Notes: generated by a model from the sequence alone, not told the origin. Positions 17,159-25,975 are shown, numbered from the stretch's first letter. The stretch: 64,000 nt of DNA from JAAFIP01 sp963775085 (GCA_963775085.1 CAVZHO010000005.1:186001-250000); one strand, 5' to 3'. Numbers and translations are program-made.

Positions 17159-18352
17159 CTATTTTTTCAGCCAAGTACCCAGCACTTCGTCGGTATGCTG
17201 CCCCAAGAGCGGCGGCGCAAGGTCGGTGCGCGGTGGCGTGAGCGACATTTTGATCGGGCTGGCCACCAGTTGGACCGTGCCCGCCAGCGGATGCTGCCAA
17301 GTGTGCACCATAGCGCGTTCGCGTACCTGCGGGTCGGCAAATACCTCGGCCAGATTGTTGATCGCACCGCAGGGCACCTTGGCAGCCTCCAGTGCGCCCA
17401 GCCAATCGGCCTTGCTGCGGGTTTTGAATATCGCCTCCAGCAGCGGCACCAGCACCGCGCGGTGGCGCACGCGCTCCTGGTTTTTTCCGAAGCGCGGATC
17501 CGCGGCCAGATCGCTGCGCCCCGCTACGGCGCAAAACTTGGCGAACTGGCCGTCGTTACCCACGGCCAGGATCAAATGGTCTTTCTCGCCACTGGCTATG
17601 GGTGCGGTTTCAAACACCTGGTAGGGCACGATGTTCTGGTGCGCATTGCCGGCGCGGCCGGGCACCTTGCCACTCACCAGGTAGTTGGCCCCCAGGTTGG
17701 CCAGCATGGCCACCTGCGTGTCCAACAGGGCCATGTCGATATGCTGGCCCTGCCCCGTGCGCTCGGCGTGGCGCAGCGCGGCCAGGATGGCGGTGCAGGC
17801 ATACATGCCGGTAAACAAGTCGGCCACCGCCACGCCCACTTTTTGTGGCCCACCCCCGATATCGTCGCGCTCGCCGGTCACGCTCATCAGCCCACCGATG
17901 CCCTGCACCGCGTAGTCGTAGCCGGCACGGTCTTTGTACGGCCCGGTCTGGCCAAAGCCGGTGATGCTGCAATACACCAGGCTGGGCTTGATGGCCGACA
18001 GCGATGCATAGTCCAGCCCATAGCGCGCCATATCGCCGACCTTGAAGTTCTCCACAAACACGTCGCAGTGCAGCAGCAAATCACGGATGGTTTGCTGCCC
18101 CGCTGGCGTAGCAATGTCGCACGCCACTGAGCGCTTGTTGCGATTTGTGCCCAGATAGTAGGCTGCCTCGGCGGTGTCTTTGCCTTCTCTGTCCTGCAAA
18201 AACGGCGGCCCCCAGCCGCGCGTGTCGTCGCCGGTGCCCGGCCGCTCGATCTTGATCACATCTGCGCCCAAGTCAGCCAGGGTCTGTGTACACCACGGGC
18301 CCGCCAACACGCGGGAGAGGTCCAGGATTTTGATTCCGTCTAAAGAGTTCAT
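17159..18352 (-). CDS. CaiB/BaiF family (class III) CoA transferase
   Basis: A 397-residue CoA transferase. Signatures: LSRVLAGPWCTQTLADLGAD and VIKIERPGTGDDTRGWGPP at the N-terminus, FVENFKVGDMARYGLDY, GFGQTGPYKDRAGYDYAVQG and the aspartate in DMALLDTQVA. Family members move CoA between carboxylic acids (formyl-, succinyl- or crotonobetainyl-CoA). Substrate cannot be told. The start MNSLDGIKIL at 18352 is chosen over an in-frame codon ten residues upstream because the family motif starts immediately after. It is divergent from the DUF4143 ATPase gene. Confidence 0.88.
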   Translation of the reverse strand: MNSLDGIKILDLSRVLAGPWCTQTLADLGADVIKIERPGTGDDTRGWGPPFLQDREGKDTAEAAYYLGTNRNKRSVACDIATPAGQQTIRDLLLHCDVFVENFKVGDMARYGLDYASLSAIKPSLVYCSITGFGQTGPYKDRAGYDYAVQGIGGLMSVTGERDDIGGGPQKVGVAVADLFTGMYACTAILAALRHAERTGQGQHIDMALLDTQVAMLANLGANYLVSGKVPGRAGNAHQNIVPYQVFETAPIASGEKDHLILAVGNDGQFAKFCAVAGRSDLAADPRFGKNQERVRHRAVLVPLLEAIFKTRSKADWLGALEAAKVPCGAINNLAEVFADPQVRERAMVHTWQHPLAGTVQLVASPIKMSLTPPRTDLAPPLLGQHTDEVLGTWLKK

Positions 18353-18434
18353 GGTGCTATTGTCGGTGCAAAATGACCGCATGGATAGGTGGCAAGCAGG
18401 GGCATGGAGAGTAAAAAATGAGAGCGCTATTGAA

Positions 18435-18478
18435 ATTACTCAATCCATTGAGTAAAATATCTCAACCGATTGAGTAAT
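18435..18478 (+). promoter_or_regulatory. Double palindrome upstream of the DUF4143 ATPase
   Basis: Four half-sites of the type ACTCAAT / ATTGAGT: TTACTCAATCCATTGAGTAA is a perfect palindrome, and CTCAACCGATTGAG follows. The outer halves also pair with each other. The array ends four bases before the start codon, so it covers the ribosome site. It fits a two-dimer operator or an RNA hairpin controlling translation. Confidence 0.5.
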
Positions 18479-18482
18479 TTTT

Positions 18483-19682
18483 ATGTCTACCGAAATTTAC
18501 CGTCCGCAGCTGCAAAGTTTAACCACCCGCTTGACCGAGCCGCGCCGCTTTATGCAGGTGGTGGCCGGGCCTAGGCAGGTGGGCAAAACCACCCTGGTGC
18601 GCCAGAGTCTGGCCGCGCTGGATAAGCGTATTGCGCGCCACAGCGTCAGTGCGGACAGCCCCGGTTTGGTGGGCTCGGCCTGGCTGCATACCCAATGGGA
18701 CACGGCCCGCGCTTTGGCTGCGCAGGCGGGCGCGTGTGTATTGGTGCTTGATGAAGTGCAAAAGCTGCCGCAGTGGACAGAAGAGATCAAACGCCTGTGG
18801 GACGAAGACACCCGCGAAGGCCGCGATGTGCGTACTGTCATTCTCGGCTCGGCACCGCTACTTATCTCTCGCGGCTTAACCGAGAGCATGGCCGGGCGGT
18901 TTGAAATGACCCGCTTGGGCCATTGGCACTTTAACGAAATGCGCGAGGCCTTTGGCTTTACGCTAGACCAGTTTATCTTCTATGGCGGCTACCCTGGCGC
19001 GGCCCCGCTGATTGGTGACGAGGCGCGTTGGGCGGCCTATGTGCGCGATGCCTTGATTGAAACCACCATCAGCAAAGACGTGCTGCTGCTCACCCCGGTG
19101 CAAAAACCCGTCCTCTTGCGCCGCGTGTTTGACCTGGCTTGCCGCTACAGCGGCCAAGAACTCAGCTACCAAAAAATGATGGGGCAACTGAGCGACGCCG
19201 GCAACACCACCACGCTGGCGCATTACTTGGAGCTGCTGGAAGGCGCTGGCATGGTGTGTGGCCTGCAAAAATATGCCGGGCAGGCCGTGCGCCAGCGTGC
19301 CTCCAGTCCCAAGCTGCAAGTGTTTAATACCGCGTTAATGGGTGCTATCGCCGCGGGCGAAGGTTTTGGTTTTGATCGCCTGCGTGCCACGCCCGAGCTG
19401 TGGGGCCGTATGGTGGAGAGCGCCGTGGGCGCGCAGCTGCTGGCCAAACATCTCACGCATAGCAGCGCCACCCCGGTGTTGCACTATTGGCGCGATGGCC
19501 AGCGCGAAGTGGACTTTGTGCTGCGTGACAAATCCGAGCTATTTGCCCTAGAGGTAAAAAGCGGCAGCAAGGTACGCGCTACGCCAGGGCTGGATGCCTT
19601 TTGCACCCAGTTTACCAAGGCGCGGCCCCAAGTGGTGGGCACGGGCGGTATTGGGCTGGATATGTGGTTTAGCGCAGCATGA
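18483..19682 (+). CDS. AAA ATPase with DUF4143 domain
   Basis: A 399-residue ATP-binding protein of the AAA_14/DUF4143 group. Walker A GPRQVGKT is at 29-36, Walker B-like CVLVLDEVQKLPQW near 95, an arginine-rich region SRGLTESMAGRFEMTRLGHW, and the DUF4143 domain in the last 200 residues (RMVESAVGAQLLAKHL, HYWRDGQREVDFVLRD, with a PD-(D/E)xK-like E-VDFV...EVKSG). The role of this widespread family is unproven; the C-terminal motif suggests a nuclease fold. The stop codon overlaps an ATG of the next frame. Upstream palindromes suggest tight control. Confidence 0.85.
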   Translation: MSTEIYRPQLQSLTTRLTEPRRFMQVVAGPRQVGKTTLVRQSLAALDKRIARHSVSADSPGLVGSAWLHTQWDTARALAAQAGACVLVLDEVQKLPQWTEEIKRLWDEDTREGRDVRTVILGSAPLLISRGLTESMAGRFEMTRLGHWHFNEMREAFGFTLDQFIFYGGYPGAAPLIGDEARWAAYVRDALIETTISKDVLLLTPVQKPVLLRRVFDLACRYSGQELSYQKMMGQLSDAGNTTTLAHYLELLEGAGMVCGLQKYAGQAVRQRASSPKLQVFNTALMGAIAAGEGFGFDRLRATPELWGRMVESAVGAQLLAKHLTHSSATPVLHYWRDGQREVDFVLRDKSELFALEVKSGSKVRATPGLDAFCTQFTKARPQVVGTGGIGLDMWFSAA

Positions 19683-19723
19683 TGCAGACCTCTGTGTACC
19701 TGCCATACAACGCGAGCGGAGCT

Positions 19724-20197
19724 ATGCTGTTTAAACCACTAGCCCCATTAAATAGAGCGCAAGCAGCTGCATATTTGATAGCGCTTGGCTTGCTGGTTTT
19801 TACCAGCGCCTGCACCCCCGCCTTCAATTGGCGCGATATCAGTTTTGACAACCTGCCCGTGGCCGCCCTGCTGCCCTGCAAACCCGACCGCGCTACCCGC
19901 ACGCTGCCTATCGCCGGCGTGCCGCGCACCATGGTGATGGCGGGCTGCCAGGCCGGTGGAGCGACGTTTACCGTCGCGGTGGTGACGGTGGACAACGCCA
20001 GCCAGATGGCGCAGGTAGAGCAAGCGTTAAAGGCCGCCAACCAAGCCAGCCACAGCCAGTACCACAGCCACGGTATGCTGCTGGTGCAGGCCTCGGTGTA
20101 TGGCACACCCCATGGCGAGCGCGATGGCCCCACTGCGCTGAGCACGCAGGCAGTGGAAACCTTTCTCAGCAGCGTTAAACTGACTGCCAAACCCTAA
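19724..20197 (+). CDS. Putative lipoprotein, unknown function
   Basis: A 157-residue protein with a lipoprotein signal ending LLVFTSACTPAF (lipobox Cys at about residue 30). The mature part (PCKPDRATRTLPIAGVPRTM, MAGCQAGGATFTVAVVTVDN) has a pair of cysteines and no recognised domain. The start at 19724 gives a normal signal peptide and is preceded by AGCGGAG; an upstream ATG at 19679 overlaps the ATPase stop but would leave a long polar leader. The DNA coding for the signal peptide (GCGCAAGCAGCTGCATATTTGATAGCG region) resembles a partial repeat A copy. Confidence 0.6.
   Translation: MLFKPLAPLNRAQAAAYLIALGLLVFTSACTPAFNWRDISFDNLPVAALLPCKPDRATRTLPIAGVPRTMVMAGCQAGGATFTVAVVTVDNASQMAQVEQALKAANQASHSQYHSHGMLLVQASVYGTPHGERDGPTALSTQAVETFLSSVKLTAKP
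19748..19786 (-). repeat. Partial repeat A in a signal-peptide region
   Basis: Reverse partial copy: GCGCAAGCAGCTGCATA and TTTGATAGCG. The GTCC hairpin part is missing. Assignment is tentative. Confidence 0.4.
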
Positions 20198-20211
20198 CGC
20201 ACACCGCCCCC

Positions 20212-21552
20212 ATGCCACCTACTTCGCCCACCGCAGCCAGCACGCCCGTGACTACCGGGGTAGCCACTGCCTCGCCGACAGCCCCTGCGCCACCCGTGCT
20301 GCCCAAGCCAACGGGCATGGCCACGCTGCCGCGCAACCTGGCCGTGCAAGTCTTCCTGGCGTTTGCCTTGGCCTACTTTTTGTCGGCTTTGGTGCGCGCG
20401 ATTACGGCCACGCTGTCCCCCGTGCTGCGGGTGGAGTTTGCGTTGTCTGCGGGAGACTTGGGCCTGCTGGGTGGGGGCTACTTTTTGGGCTTTGCACTGA
20501 TGCAACTGCCGCTGGGCAAATGGCTAGACACCCATGGCCCGCGCAAGGTGATTTTGTGTTTTTTAAGCGCTGCGGTGCTGGGCTGCGTGGCCTTTGCCTT
20601 GGCCCAAGGTTTTACCGGTCTGCTGGTAGCGCGCATGCTGTGCGGCGCGGGGGTGAGCGCTTGTTTAATGGCGCCGCTCACTGCGTACCGCCGCTGGTTC
20701 CAGCCCGAGGCGCAGTTGCGTGCCAACTCGTGGATGCTGATGACCGGTTCGCTGGGCATGGTGGCCGCTACGCTGCCGGTGCAGTGGCTGCTGCCGCACA
20801 TTGGCTGGCGGGCCATGTTTGGTGGGCTGGCAGCGCTGCTGGCGCTGGCCATCGTGGTGCTGGCCTGGCGCCTGCCGGTCTGGCAGCGCGCCCCGCAGGC
20901 CGCAGCCGCTACGGACGACGGTGGCTATGCGGGCATCTGGCGCAATGCCTACTTTCGCCGCCAGGTGTGGCTGGGGTTTTTTTGCTACGGTGGCTTGATT
21001 GCCATTCAAACCCTGTGGGCGGGCCCGTGGATGGTGCAAGTCGGCGGTTATACGGCGATCGAGGCCGCCACCGGCCTGTTCTGGATCAACGTCAGCATGC
21101 TGTGCACGTTTTGGAGCTGGGGCATGCTGGCGCCCTATTTGCAGCGCAAGGGCTGGCACGCGGACCGCTTGATCAGTTGGGGGATGCCTTGGAGTCTGTG
21201 CGTTTTAGCTGCGATTTGCCTGGCTGGTCAGGCCGTACCGGGGTGGGCTTGGGCCCTGTATTGCGTTCTCAGCACGTTTGTGTCTTTGGCCCAGCCCGCC
21301 ATAGGCATGGCCTTTCCGCAGGCGCTGGCTGGGCGGGCGCTGAGCGCCTATAACCTGGTGATTTTCAGTGGCGTGTTTGCCGTGCAATGGGGCATTGGCC
21401 TGCTGATTGACCTGTTTAAAACCCAGGGTCTGGGTACGGTGGATGCGTTCCGGGCGGCCATGGCGGTATTTTTTGTCTGCGCTCTGGCCGGATACCTGCG
21501 ATTTGTTTTGGATAATCACAGTACCGCGGCCTCTGCGGCCAAAACCGCTTAA
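20212..21552 (+). CDS. MFS transporter
   Basis: A 446-residue inner-membrane protein with twelve hydrophobic segments, the first beginning LAVQVFLAFALAYFLSALVR. The loop between segments 2 and 3 holds the major-facilitator signature (LGKWLDTHGPRKV). No substrate can be assigned; the general look is that of Comamonadaceae MFS exporters or organic-acid carriers. The N-terminal 35 residues are Thr/Pro/Ala-rich and cytoplasmic. It starts 14 bases after the lipoprotein stop codon, so the two may be cotranscribed, and is followed by the PTS genes. Confidence 0.88.
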   Translation: MPPTSPTAASTPVTTGVATASPTAPAPPVLPKPTGMATLPRNLAVQVFLAFALAYFLSALVRAITATLSPVLRVEFALSAGDLGLLGGGYFLGFALMQLPLGKWLDTHGPRKVILCFLSAAVLGCVAFALAQGFTGLLVARMLCGAGVSACLMAPLTAYRRWFQPEAQLRANSWMLMTGSLGMVAATLPVQWLLPHIGWRAMFGGLAALLALAIVVLAWRLPVWQRAPQAAAATDDGGYAGIWRNAYFRRQVWLGFFCYGGLIAIQTLWAGPWMVQVGGYTAIEAATGLFWINVSMLCTFWSWGMLAPYLQRKGWHADRLISWGMPWSLCVLAAICLAGQAVPGWAWALYCVLSTFVSLAQPAIGMAFPQALAGRALSAYNLVIFSGVFAVQWGIGLLIDLFKTQGLGTVDAFRAAMAVFFVCALAGYLRFVLDNHSTAASAAKTA

Positions 21553-21579
21553 GCTTGCCCCGATTACCTTCTGATTTGC

Positions 21580-22023
21580 ATGAACCACATCCTCATCGTT
21601 GCCCACGCACCACTGGCCTCGGCTCTGCGGGAGTGCGCGCTGCATGTGTTTCCGGATTGCAGCGCACTCGTCACCGCGCTGGACATCCAGCCCAACGCGC
21701 CCAGAGACGAAAGCCTGGCCCAGGCACGTATCCTGCTGGCGCAGCGCCACGAACCCAGCGCCTTGCTGCTGACCGATATTTTTGGTGCCACGCCGTCCAA
21801 CATCGCGCTGGAGTTGGCCGATGGTGTGAACACCAGGCTCATTACCGGTGTGAACCTGCCCATGCTGCTGCGCGCCATCACCTACCGCCATGAAAGTCTG
21901 GAGGCGCTGATCAACCGCGCGCTCGCGGGTGGTGCGCAGGGTGTCATGCAGGTCGCAGTGGCAGCCCCTCAAAACCAAACCATCAAAGCCCATGATCCAG
22001 ACTCCCATCACCATCAGCAATAA
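21580..22023 (+). CDS. PTS EIIA component, mannose (man) type
   Basis: A 147-residue protein of the EIIA-Man family. MNHILIVAHAPLASALRECA contains the phospho-accepting His9; LLLTDIFGATPSNIALEL is the family's second motif. With HPr and EI directly downstream it forms a phosphotransfer chain. No sugar-specific IIB or IIC gene is linked, so a regulatory role, as for the partial PTS of many betaproteobacteria, is more likely than sugar uptake. Its last 32 bases overlap the HPr gene. The tail HDPDSHHHQQ is His-rich. Confidence 0.9.
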   Translation: MNHILIVAHAPLASALRECALHVFPDCSALVTALDIQPNAPRDESLAQARILLAQRHEPSALLLTDIFGATPSNIALELADGVNTRLITGVNLPMLLRAITYRHESLEALINRALAGGAQGVMQVAVAAPQNQTIKAHDPDSHHHQQ

Positions 22024-22261
22024 ACTGGGCCTGCACGCCCGCGCCTCGGCCAAACTCACCAAGCTGGCCAGCAGCTACTCCTGCGAGGTGTGGATGGCAC
22101 GCGGTGGGCGTCGCATCAACGCCAAGTCGATCATGGGCGTGATGATGCTGGCCGCAGGCAAAGGCATCGAGGTGGTGGTGGAGACCGATGGCGCGCAGGA
22201 GAAGGAAGCGATGGAAGCACTGCTCGCCTTAATTCACGACAAATTCGGAGAAGGGGAGTGA
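21992..22261 (+). CDS. ptsH: Phosphocarrier protein HPr
   Basis: An 89-residue protein that carries phosphate from EI to EIIA. GLHARASAKL holds His15, the phosphorylation site; INAKSIMGVMMLAAGKG holds Ser46, the regulatory site. Start MIQTPITISN at 21992 lies within the end of the EIIA gene, which fits translational coupling. A 350-base block of repeats separates it from ptsI. Confidence 0.93.
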   Translation: MIQTPITISNKLGLHARASAKLTKLASSYSCEVWMARGGRRINAKSIMGVMMLAAGKGIEVVVETDGAQEKEAMEALLALIHDKFGEGE

Positions 22262-22263
22262 TG

Positions 22264-22593
22264 GCCCCCACGCTTGCCACTGCGTGTGCTGCGCTGCCCC
22301 CCGGGGGGCTCTCCTTGCTTGGGGCGGCCCGGCGGTGCTGGGTGCGGCCCCCACGCTTGCCACTGCGTGTGCTGCGCTGCCCCCCATGGGGGCCCTCGCA
22401 CCTTGGGGCGGCCCGGCGGTGCTGGGTGCGGCCCCCACGCTTGCCACTGCGTGTGCTGCGCTGCCCCCCATGGGGGCCCTCGCACCTTGGGGCGACCCGG
22501 CGGTGCTGGGTGCGGCCCCCACGCTTGCCACTGCGTGTGCTGCGCTGCCCCCCATGGGGGCCCTCGCACCTTGGGGCGGCCCGGCGGTGCTCA
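22264..22593 (+). repeat. Four tandem copies of GC-rich repeat B between ptsH and ptsI
   Basis: Unit of 84 bases (first copy 83) starting at 22264, 22347, 22431 and 22515. Each has GCCCCCACGCTTGCCACTGC, then CTGCCCCCCATGGGGGCCCT (a C6-ATGG-G5 hairpin) and CCTTGGGGCGGCCCGGCGG. Copies 2-4 are nearly identical. All frames stay open through the array because 84 is a multiple of three, but no sensible protein results. It would fold strongly in the mRNA and may lower EI translation or act as a recombination hot spot. A single related copy is in the gene at 29862. Confidence 0.9.
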
Positions 22594-22609
22594 ATTTAAG
22601 GGGATCGGT

Positions 22610-24400
22610 ATGACTTTCTCCATCCACGGCATCGCTGTCTCGCGCGGTATCGCCATCGGGCGGGCGGTGCTGGTCACGTCCAGCCGGATGGATGTGGCGC
22701 ACTACTTTATCAAGCCCGAGCAGATCGAGACCGAACTGGAGCGGGTGCGCCGCTCGAAAGACGCGGTGGTGCAAGAGCTGATCCAGTTGCAGCGCGGCCT
22801 GGTGGGCAAAGAGGCGATTGACACCCCCAGCGAGCTGACGGCGATTTTGGATGTGCACCAAATGCTCTTGCAAGACCAGATGCTGCAAGACGGCGTGGCG
22901 CACTGGATCAAAGACCGTCTGTACAACGCCGAGTGGGCGCTAACCACCCAACTGGAGGTGATTGCGCGCCAGTTTGACGAGATGGAAGACGAGTACCTGC
23001 GCGAACGCAAGGGCGATCTGGAGCAGGTGGTCGAGCGTGTACTGCGCCATATGAAGGGCGTGGCCTCGCCGATTGCCGCGCCGCCGCCCGCCCGGATGAA
23101 ACGCCAGACCGGCCAGCCGGACTTGTTGCCCGGCGACCTGCAGGACATCCCGCTGATTTTGATCGCCCATGACCTGAGCCCGGCCGACATGCTGCAGTTC
23201 AAGACCAGCGTGTTTGCCGGTTTTGTCACCGACGTGGGTGGCCGAACCTCGCACACGGCGATCGTCGCACGCAGCATGGACATCCCTGCTGTGGTGGGCG
23301 CGCGCACCGCCAGCCAACTGGTGCGCCAGGACGACTGGGTCATCATTGATGGCGACGCCGGCGTGATGGTGGTGGACCCCTCGCCCATCATCCTGGCCGA
23401 GTACGGCTTCAAACAGCGCCACGGCGAGCTTGAGCGCGATCGCCTGTCGCGCCTGCGGCACACGCCCGCCGTCACGCTGGATGGCCAAAAAATCGAGTTG
23501 TTGGCGAATATTGAATTGCCCGAAGATGCCGCCGCCGCCCTGGCCGCCGGTGCCGTGGGCGTGGGCCTGTTTCGCAGCGAATTTTTGTTCATGGGGCGCG
23601 GCGACAAAACCGGTGCCAAACTACCTGATGAAGAAGAGCAGTACCGCTCGTACCTGCACGCGGTGCAAGGCATGCAGGGCTTGCCCGTCACCATCCGCAC
23701 GGTGGACGTCGGGGCCGACAAGCCCCTGGAGGTGCATAGCGACAAAACGGCAGGCCACTTGAACCCGGCGCTGGGCCTGCGCGCCATCCGCTGGAGCCTG
23801 TCGGAGCCGTCCATGTTTCGCACCCAGCTGCGCGCTATTTTGCGCGCAGCCGCGCACGGCAAGGTCAACCTGCTGATCCCCATGCTGTGCGCCGCCAGCG
23901 AGATCCGCCAGACCATGCGCCAGATCGACCTGGCCCGCGCCGAGCTGGACAACCGGGGCGTGGCCTATGGCGACGTGAAGCTGGGCGCGATGATCGAGAT
24001 TCCCGCTGCCGCCCTGTCGCTGCCAGTATTTTTAAAGTATTTTGACTTTTTGTCGATTGGCACCAACGATTTGATCCAGTACACGCTGGCGATTGACCGT
24101 GCCGACGAATCCGTGGCGCATTTGTACGACCCTCTGCACCCGGCGGTACTGCAACTGATCGGGCAAACCATCGCCGCCTGCCAGCGCCAAGGCAAGGGCG
24201 TGAGCGTGTGCGGCGAGATGGCCGGCGATACGGCCCTGACGCGCCTGCTGCTGGGCATGGGGCTGCGCAGTTTTTCCATGCACCCGGCGCAGCTGCTGTC
24301 CGTCAAGCAAGAGGTGCTGCGCGCCGATACCAGCAAACTGCAAGATCTGGCCCAGCGGGTACTGGAAAGCGACGAACCGGCAGCAGAGCTGCTGGTGTAG
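22610..24400 (+). CDS. ptsI: Phosphoenolpyruvate:phosphotransferase, enzyme I
   Basis: A 596-residue enzyme that takes phosphate from phosphoenolpyruvate and passes it to HPr. N-terminal PEP-utiliser domain (1-145, MTFSIHGIAVSRGIAIGRA), swivelling domain with GGRTSHTAIVARSMDIPAVV (phospho-His215) and C-terminal PEP-binding barrel with LFRSEFLFMGR, TVDVGADKPL and the Cys motif GVSVCGEMAGD. Length is normal. The start is set at 22610, with AAGGGGA just upstream; the same frame is open through the repeat array but that part encodes only repeat peptides. Confidence 0.93.
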   Translation: MTFSIHGIAVSRGIAIGRAVLVTSSRMDVAHYFIKPEQIETELERVRRSKDAVVQELIQLQRGLVGKEAIDTPSELTAILDVHQMLLQDQMLQDGVAHWIKDRLYNAEWALTTQLEVIARQFDEMEDEYLRERKGDLEQVVERVLRHMKGVASPIAAPPPARMKRQTGQPDLLPGDLQDIPLILIAHDLSPADMLQFKTSVFAGFVTDVGGRTSHTAIVARSMDIPAVVGARTASQLVRQDDWVIIDGDAGVMVVDPSPIILAEYGFKQRHGELERDRLSRLRHTPAVTLDGQKIELLANIELPEDAAAALAAGAVGVGLFRSEFLFMGRGDKTGAKLPDEEEQYRSYLHAVQGMQGLPVTIRTVDVGADKPLEVHSDKTAGHLNPALGLRAIRWSLSEPSMFRTQLRAILRAAAHGKVNLLIPMLCAASEIRQTMRQIDLARAELDNRGVAYGDVKLGAMIEIPAAALSLPVFLKYFDFLSIGTNDLIQYTLAIDRADESVAHLYDPLHPAVLQLIGQTIAACQRQGKGVSVCGEMAGDTALTRLLLGMGLRSFSMHPAQLLSVKQEVLRADTSKLQDLAQRVLESDEPAAELLV

Positions 24401-24423
24401 GCTGCTCCTTCATTCGCAGTACG

Positions 24424-24480
24424 CTATGTATTCAATAGCTGCTTACGTCCTGCTTTAACGGACTACCGGCTGATTTAACG
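24424..24480 (+). repeat. Repeat A copy between ptsI and the TetR gene
   Basis: Forward copy: CAATAGCTGCTTACGTCCTG, then CGGACTACCGGCTGATT. It fills the spacer between two convergent genes, where it could also act as a terminator-like hairpin; its end reaches the TetR stop. Confidence 0.85.
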
Positions 24481-25170
24481 GGAAATCAAGCCGTCAAAGC
24501 AGGTGCTGATGACCATCTGCGTCATCTGCGCGTCGCTGTACTGCCCACTGGCCTTCAAAAACTCCAGCACCGGGTCGCAGGCGCGCGCGTACAGGGTGTA
24601 GAGCACCACGATGGCGGGCAGTTTGGCGCTGATGTATCCGGCCTTTTGCGCCGCTTCGATCCAGCCCCCCAGGGTGTCGCTGATCTCCATCAGGCCGTCG
24701 ATATAGTTGCGGTGCGCCAAGAGCTTGGCACGCAGGCTGGAGTTTTGGCTGGGCAGGTTGGGCATCTCGCCCGCCAGCTTGAGCTGCATCATCCACAGCG
24801 CGGCCTGCTTGAGTTTGTCGACCTCACCGAGTTGGCTGTCCATCGCCTTGAGAAACACCTGCGCGCGCTGCATGACGCGCACCATGGCGGCAGCGGCCAG
24901 GTCTTCCTTGCTGGGGAAATGCTTGTACAGCGAGGCCTTGGCCACACCCACCTCGGCGGCCACCTCGTCCACCGTCATGGCATCAAAGCCCTTGTCGGCC
25001 AGCAGGCGGTTGACCACGTCGACGATGGCCTCCTCGCGCGCCAGCAGCATTTGCTTTTTGAAGCTGGGCTTGGCCGGCACGCTGGTTGCCACCACCGGCC
25101 TGACAGGGCCGGTAGCGCTGCCGCGCAGGGTACGCGTTGACGATAGGGTGAAGGCTTGTGAAGTGGCCAT
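24475..25170 (-). CDS. TetR family transcriptional regulator
   Basis: A 231-residue repressor-type protein. The TetR helix-turn-helix lies at about residues 45-90 (TVDEVAAEVGVAKASLYKHF), after a 35-residue basic leader. The C-terminal ligand domain is unlike any known specific group (TPR-like members with QPxxAxxALWMMQLKL were considered). Its target is unknown; the divergent neighbour is the fasciclin lipoprotein gene with a 215-base AT-rich spacer, which could hold its operator, though no clear palindrome was noted. Confidence 0.85.
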   Translation of the reverse strand: MATSQAFTLSSTRTLRGSATGPVRPVVATSVPAKPSFKKQMLLAREEAIVDVVNRLLADKGFDAMTVDEVAAEVGVAKASLYKHFPSKEDLAAAAMVRVMQRAQVFLKAMDSQLGEVDKLKQAALWMMQLKLAGEMPNLPSQNSSLRAKLLAHRNYIDGLMEISDTLGGWIEAAQKAGYISAKLPAIVVLYTLYARACDPVLEFLKASGQYSDAQMTQMVISTCFDGLISR

Positions 25171-25385
25171 GGGTCAGCTGCAAGTGAGGTGAATTCACGC
25201 ATTGTACGAAAAAGTCACAAAATGTTCAAACGAATCAGTGTGTAACTTACTGGTCTTATTATTACTAATCAGTATTTATTTGGAATGACTGGTTTATATT
25301 GCGTGCTTGGAGGAGTTTTGTCCGTGCCCTACAGATCAGCAATAGGCGACGCAGGGTTTACCTTTTTACTCGTTGGAGCATTCAT

Positions 25386-25913
25386 ATGAAACGTCAATTC
25401 CTGAAATATGCCCTCGCCGCCAGCGCTACCATAGCACTGGGAGCCTGCGGTGGCAGTGATAATCCGGCCCCCGCATCTTTGCCGACGCAAAACATTGTTG
25501 CGCTGGCGCAGGCCACGCCCGATTTGGGTATCCTGGTCGAGGCGGTGGTGGCCGCCGATTTGCCAGGCACGCTGTCGGGCGCGGGGCCTTTCACCGTGTT
25601 TGCGCCGACCAATGCGGCCTTTGCCGCAGCCTTGACCGAGCTGGGCCTGACCAAAGCGCAGTTGCTGGCACCCGCCAATAAGGCGTTGCTCACCAAAATC
25701 CTCACCTACCATGTGGTCGCTGGCAATGTGTTGAAGGCGCAGGTGCCCATAGGTGCGCCCATCACCACCGTACAGGGTGAAACCTTTACGGTGGACAGCA
25801 GCCTGGCCATCACCGACCAGCGCGCACGCAAGGCCAATATCGCCGCTACCGACATCTTGGCCACCAACGGCGTGGTGCATGTGATCGACAAGGTCATTTT
25901 GCCCAAACCGTAA
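25386..25913 (+). CDS. Fasciclin domain lipoprotein
   Basis: A 175-residue protein with a lipoprotein signal (ASATIALGACGGSDN; lipobox Cys after LGA) and one fasciclin (FAS1) domain with the hallmarks GPFTVFAPTNAAFAA, LTYHVVAGNVLKA and TNGVVHVIDKVILP. FAS1 domains mediate adhesion or matrix interaction. Start MKRQFLKYAL at 25386 gives a normal signal peptide. A second fasciclin gene follows after 91 bases, so the pair probably arose by duplication, one anchored in a membrane and the other exported. Confidence 0.9.
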   Translation: MKRQFLKYALAASATIALGACGGSDNPAPASLPTQNIVALAQATPDLGILVEAVVAADLPGTLSGAGPFTVFAPTNAAFAAALTELGLTKAQLLAPANKALLTKILTYHVVAGNVLKAQVPIGAPITTVQGETFTVDSSLAITDQRARKANIAATDILATNGVVHVIDKVILPKP

Positions 25914-25923
25914 TGTATTACGG

Positions 25924-25975
25924 GGCCAGCTACCCGCTGGCCTTGTATTCGCGGGCTCGGCTACCGCTGGGCCTA
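25924..25975 (+). other. Hairpins between the two fasciclin genes
   Basis: GGCCAGC-TACCC-GCTGGCC is a perfect seven-base stem, followed by a second imperfect GC-rich hairpin and TATTTTT. This may be a partial terminator that lowers readthrough into the second gene. Confidence 0.4.

Noticed and set aside
22264..22593. CRISPR-like array of regular repeats
   Set aside because: The units are adjacent with no unique spacers and no cas genes; it is a tandem repeat.
22274..22609. In-frame N-terminal extension of enzyme I through the tandem repeats, and open frames on the other strand
   Set aside because: The extension is translated repeat with no family match, and a ribosome site sits directly before the normal start at 22610. 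All frames stay open only because the unit is 84 bases.
21580..24400. Complete sugar-uptake PTS
   Set aside because: Only IIA, HPr and EI genes are present; no IIB or IIC nearby, so sugar transport cannot be claimed.
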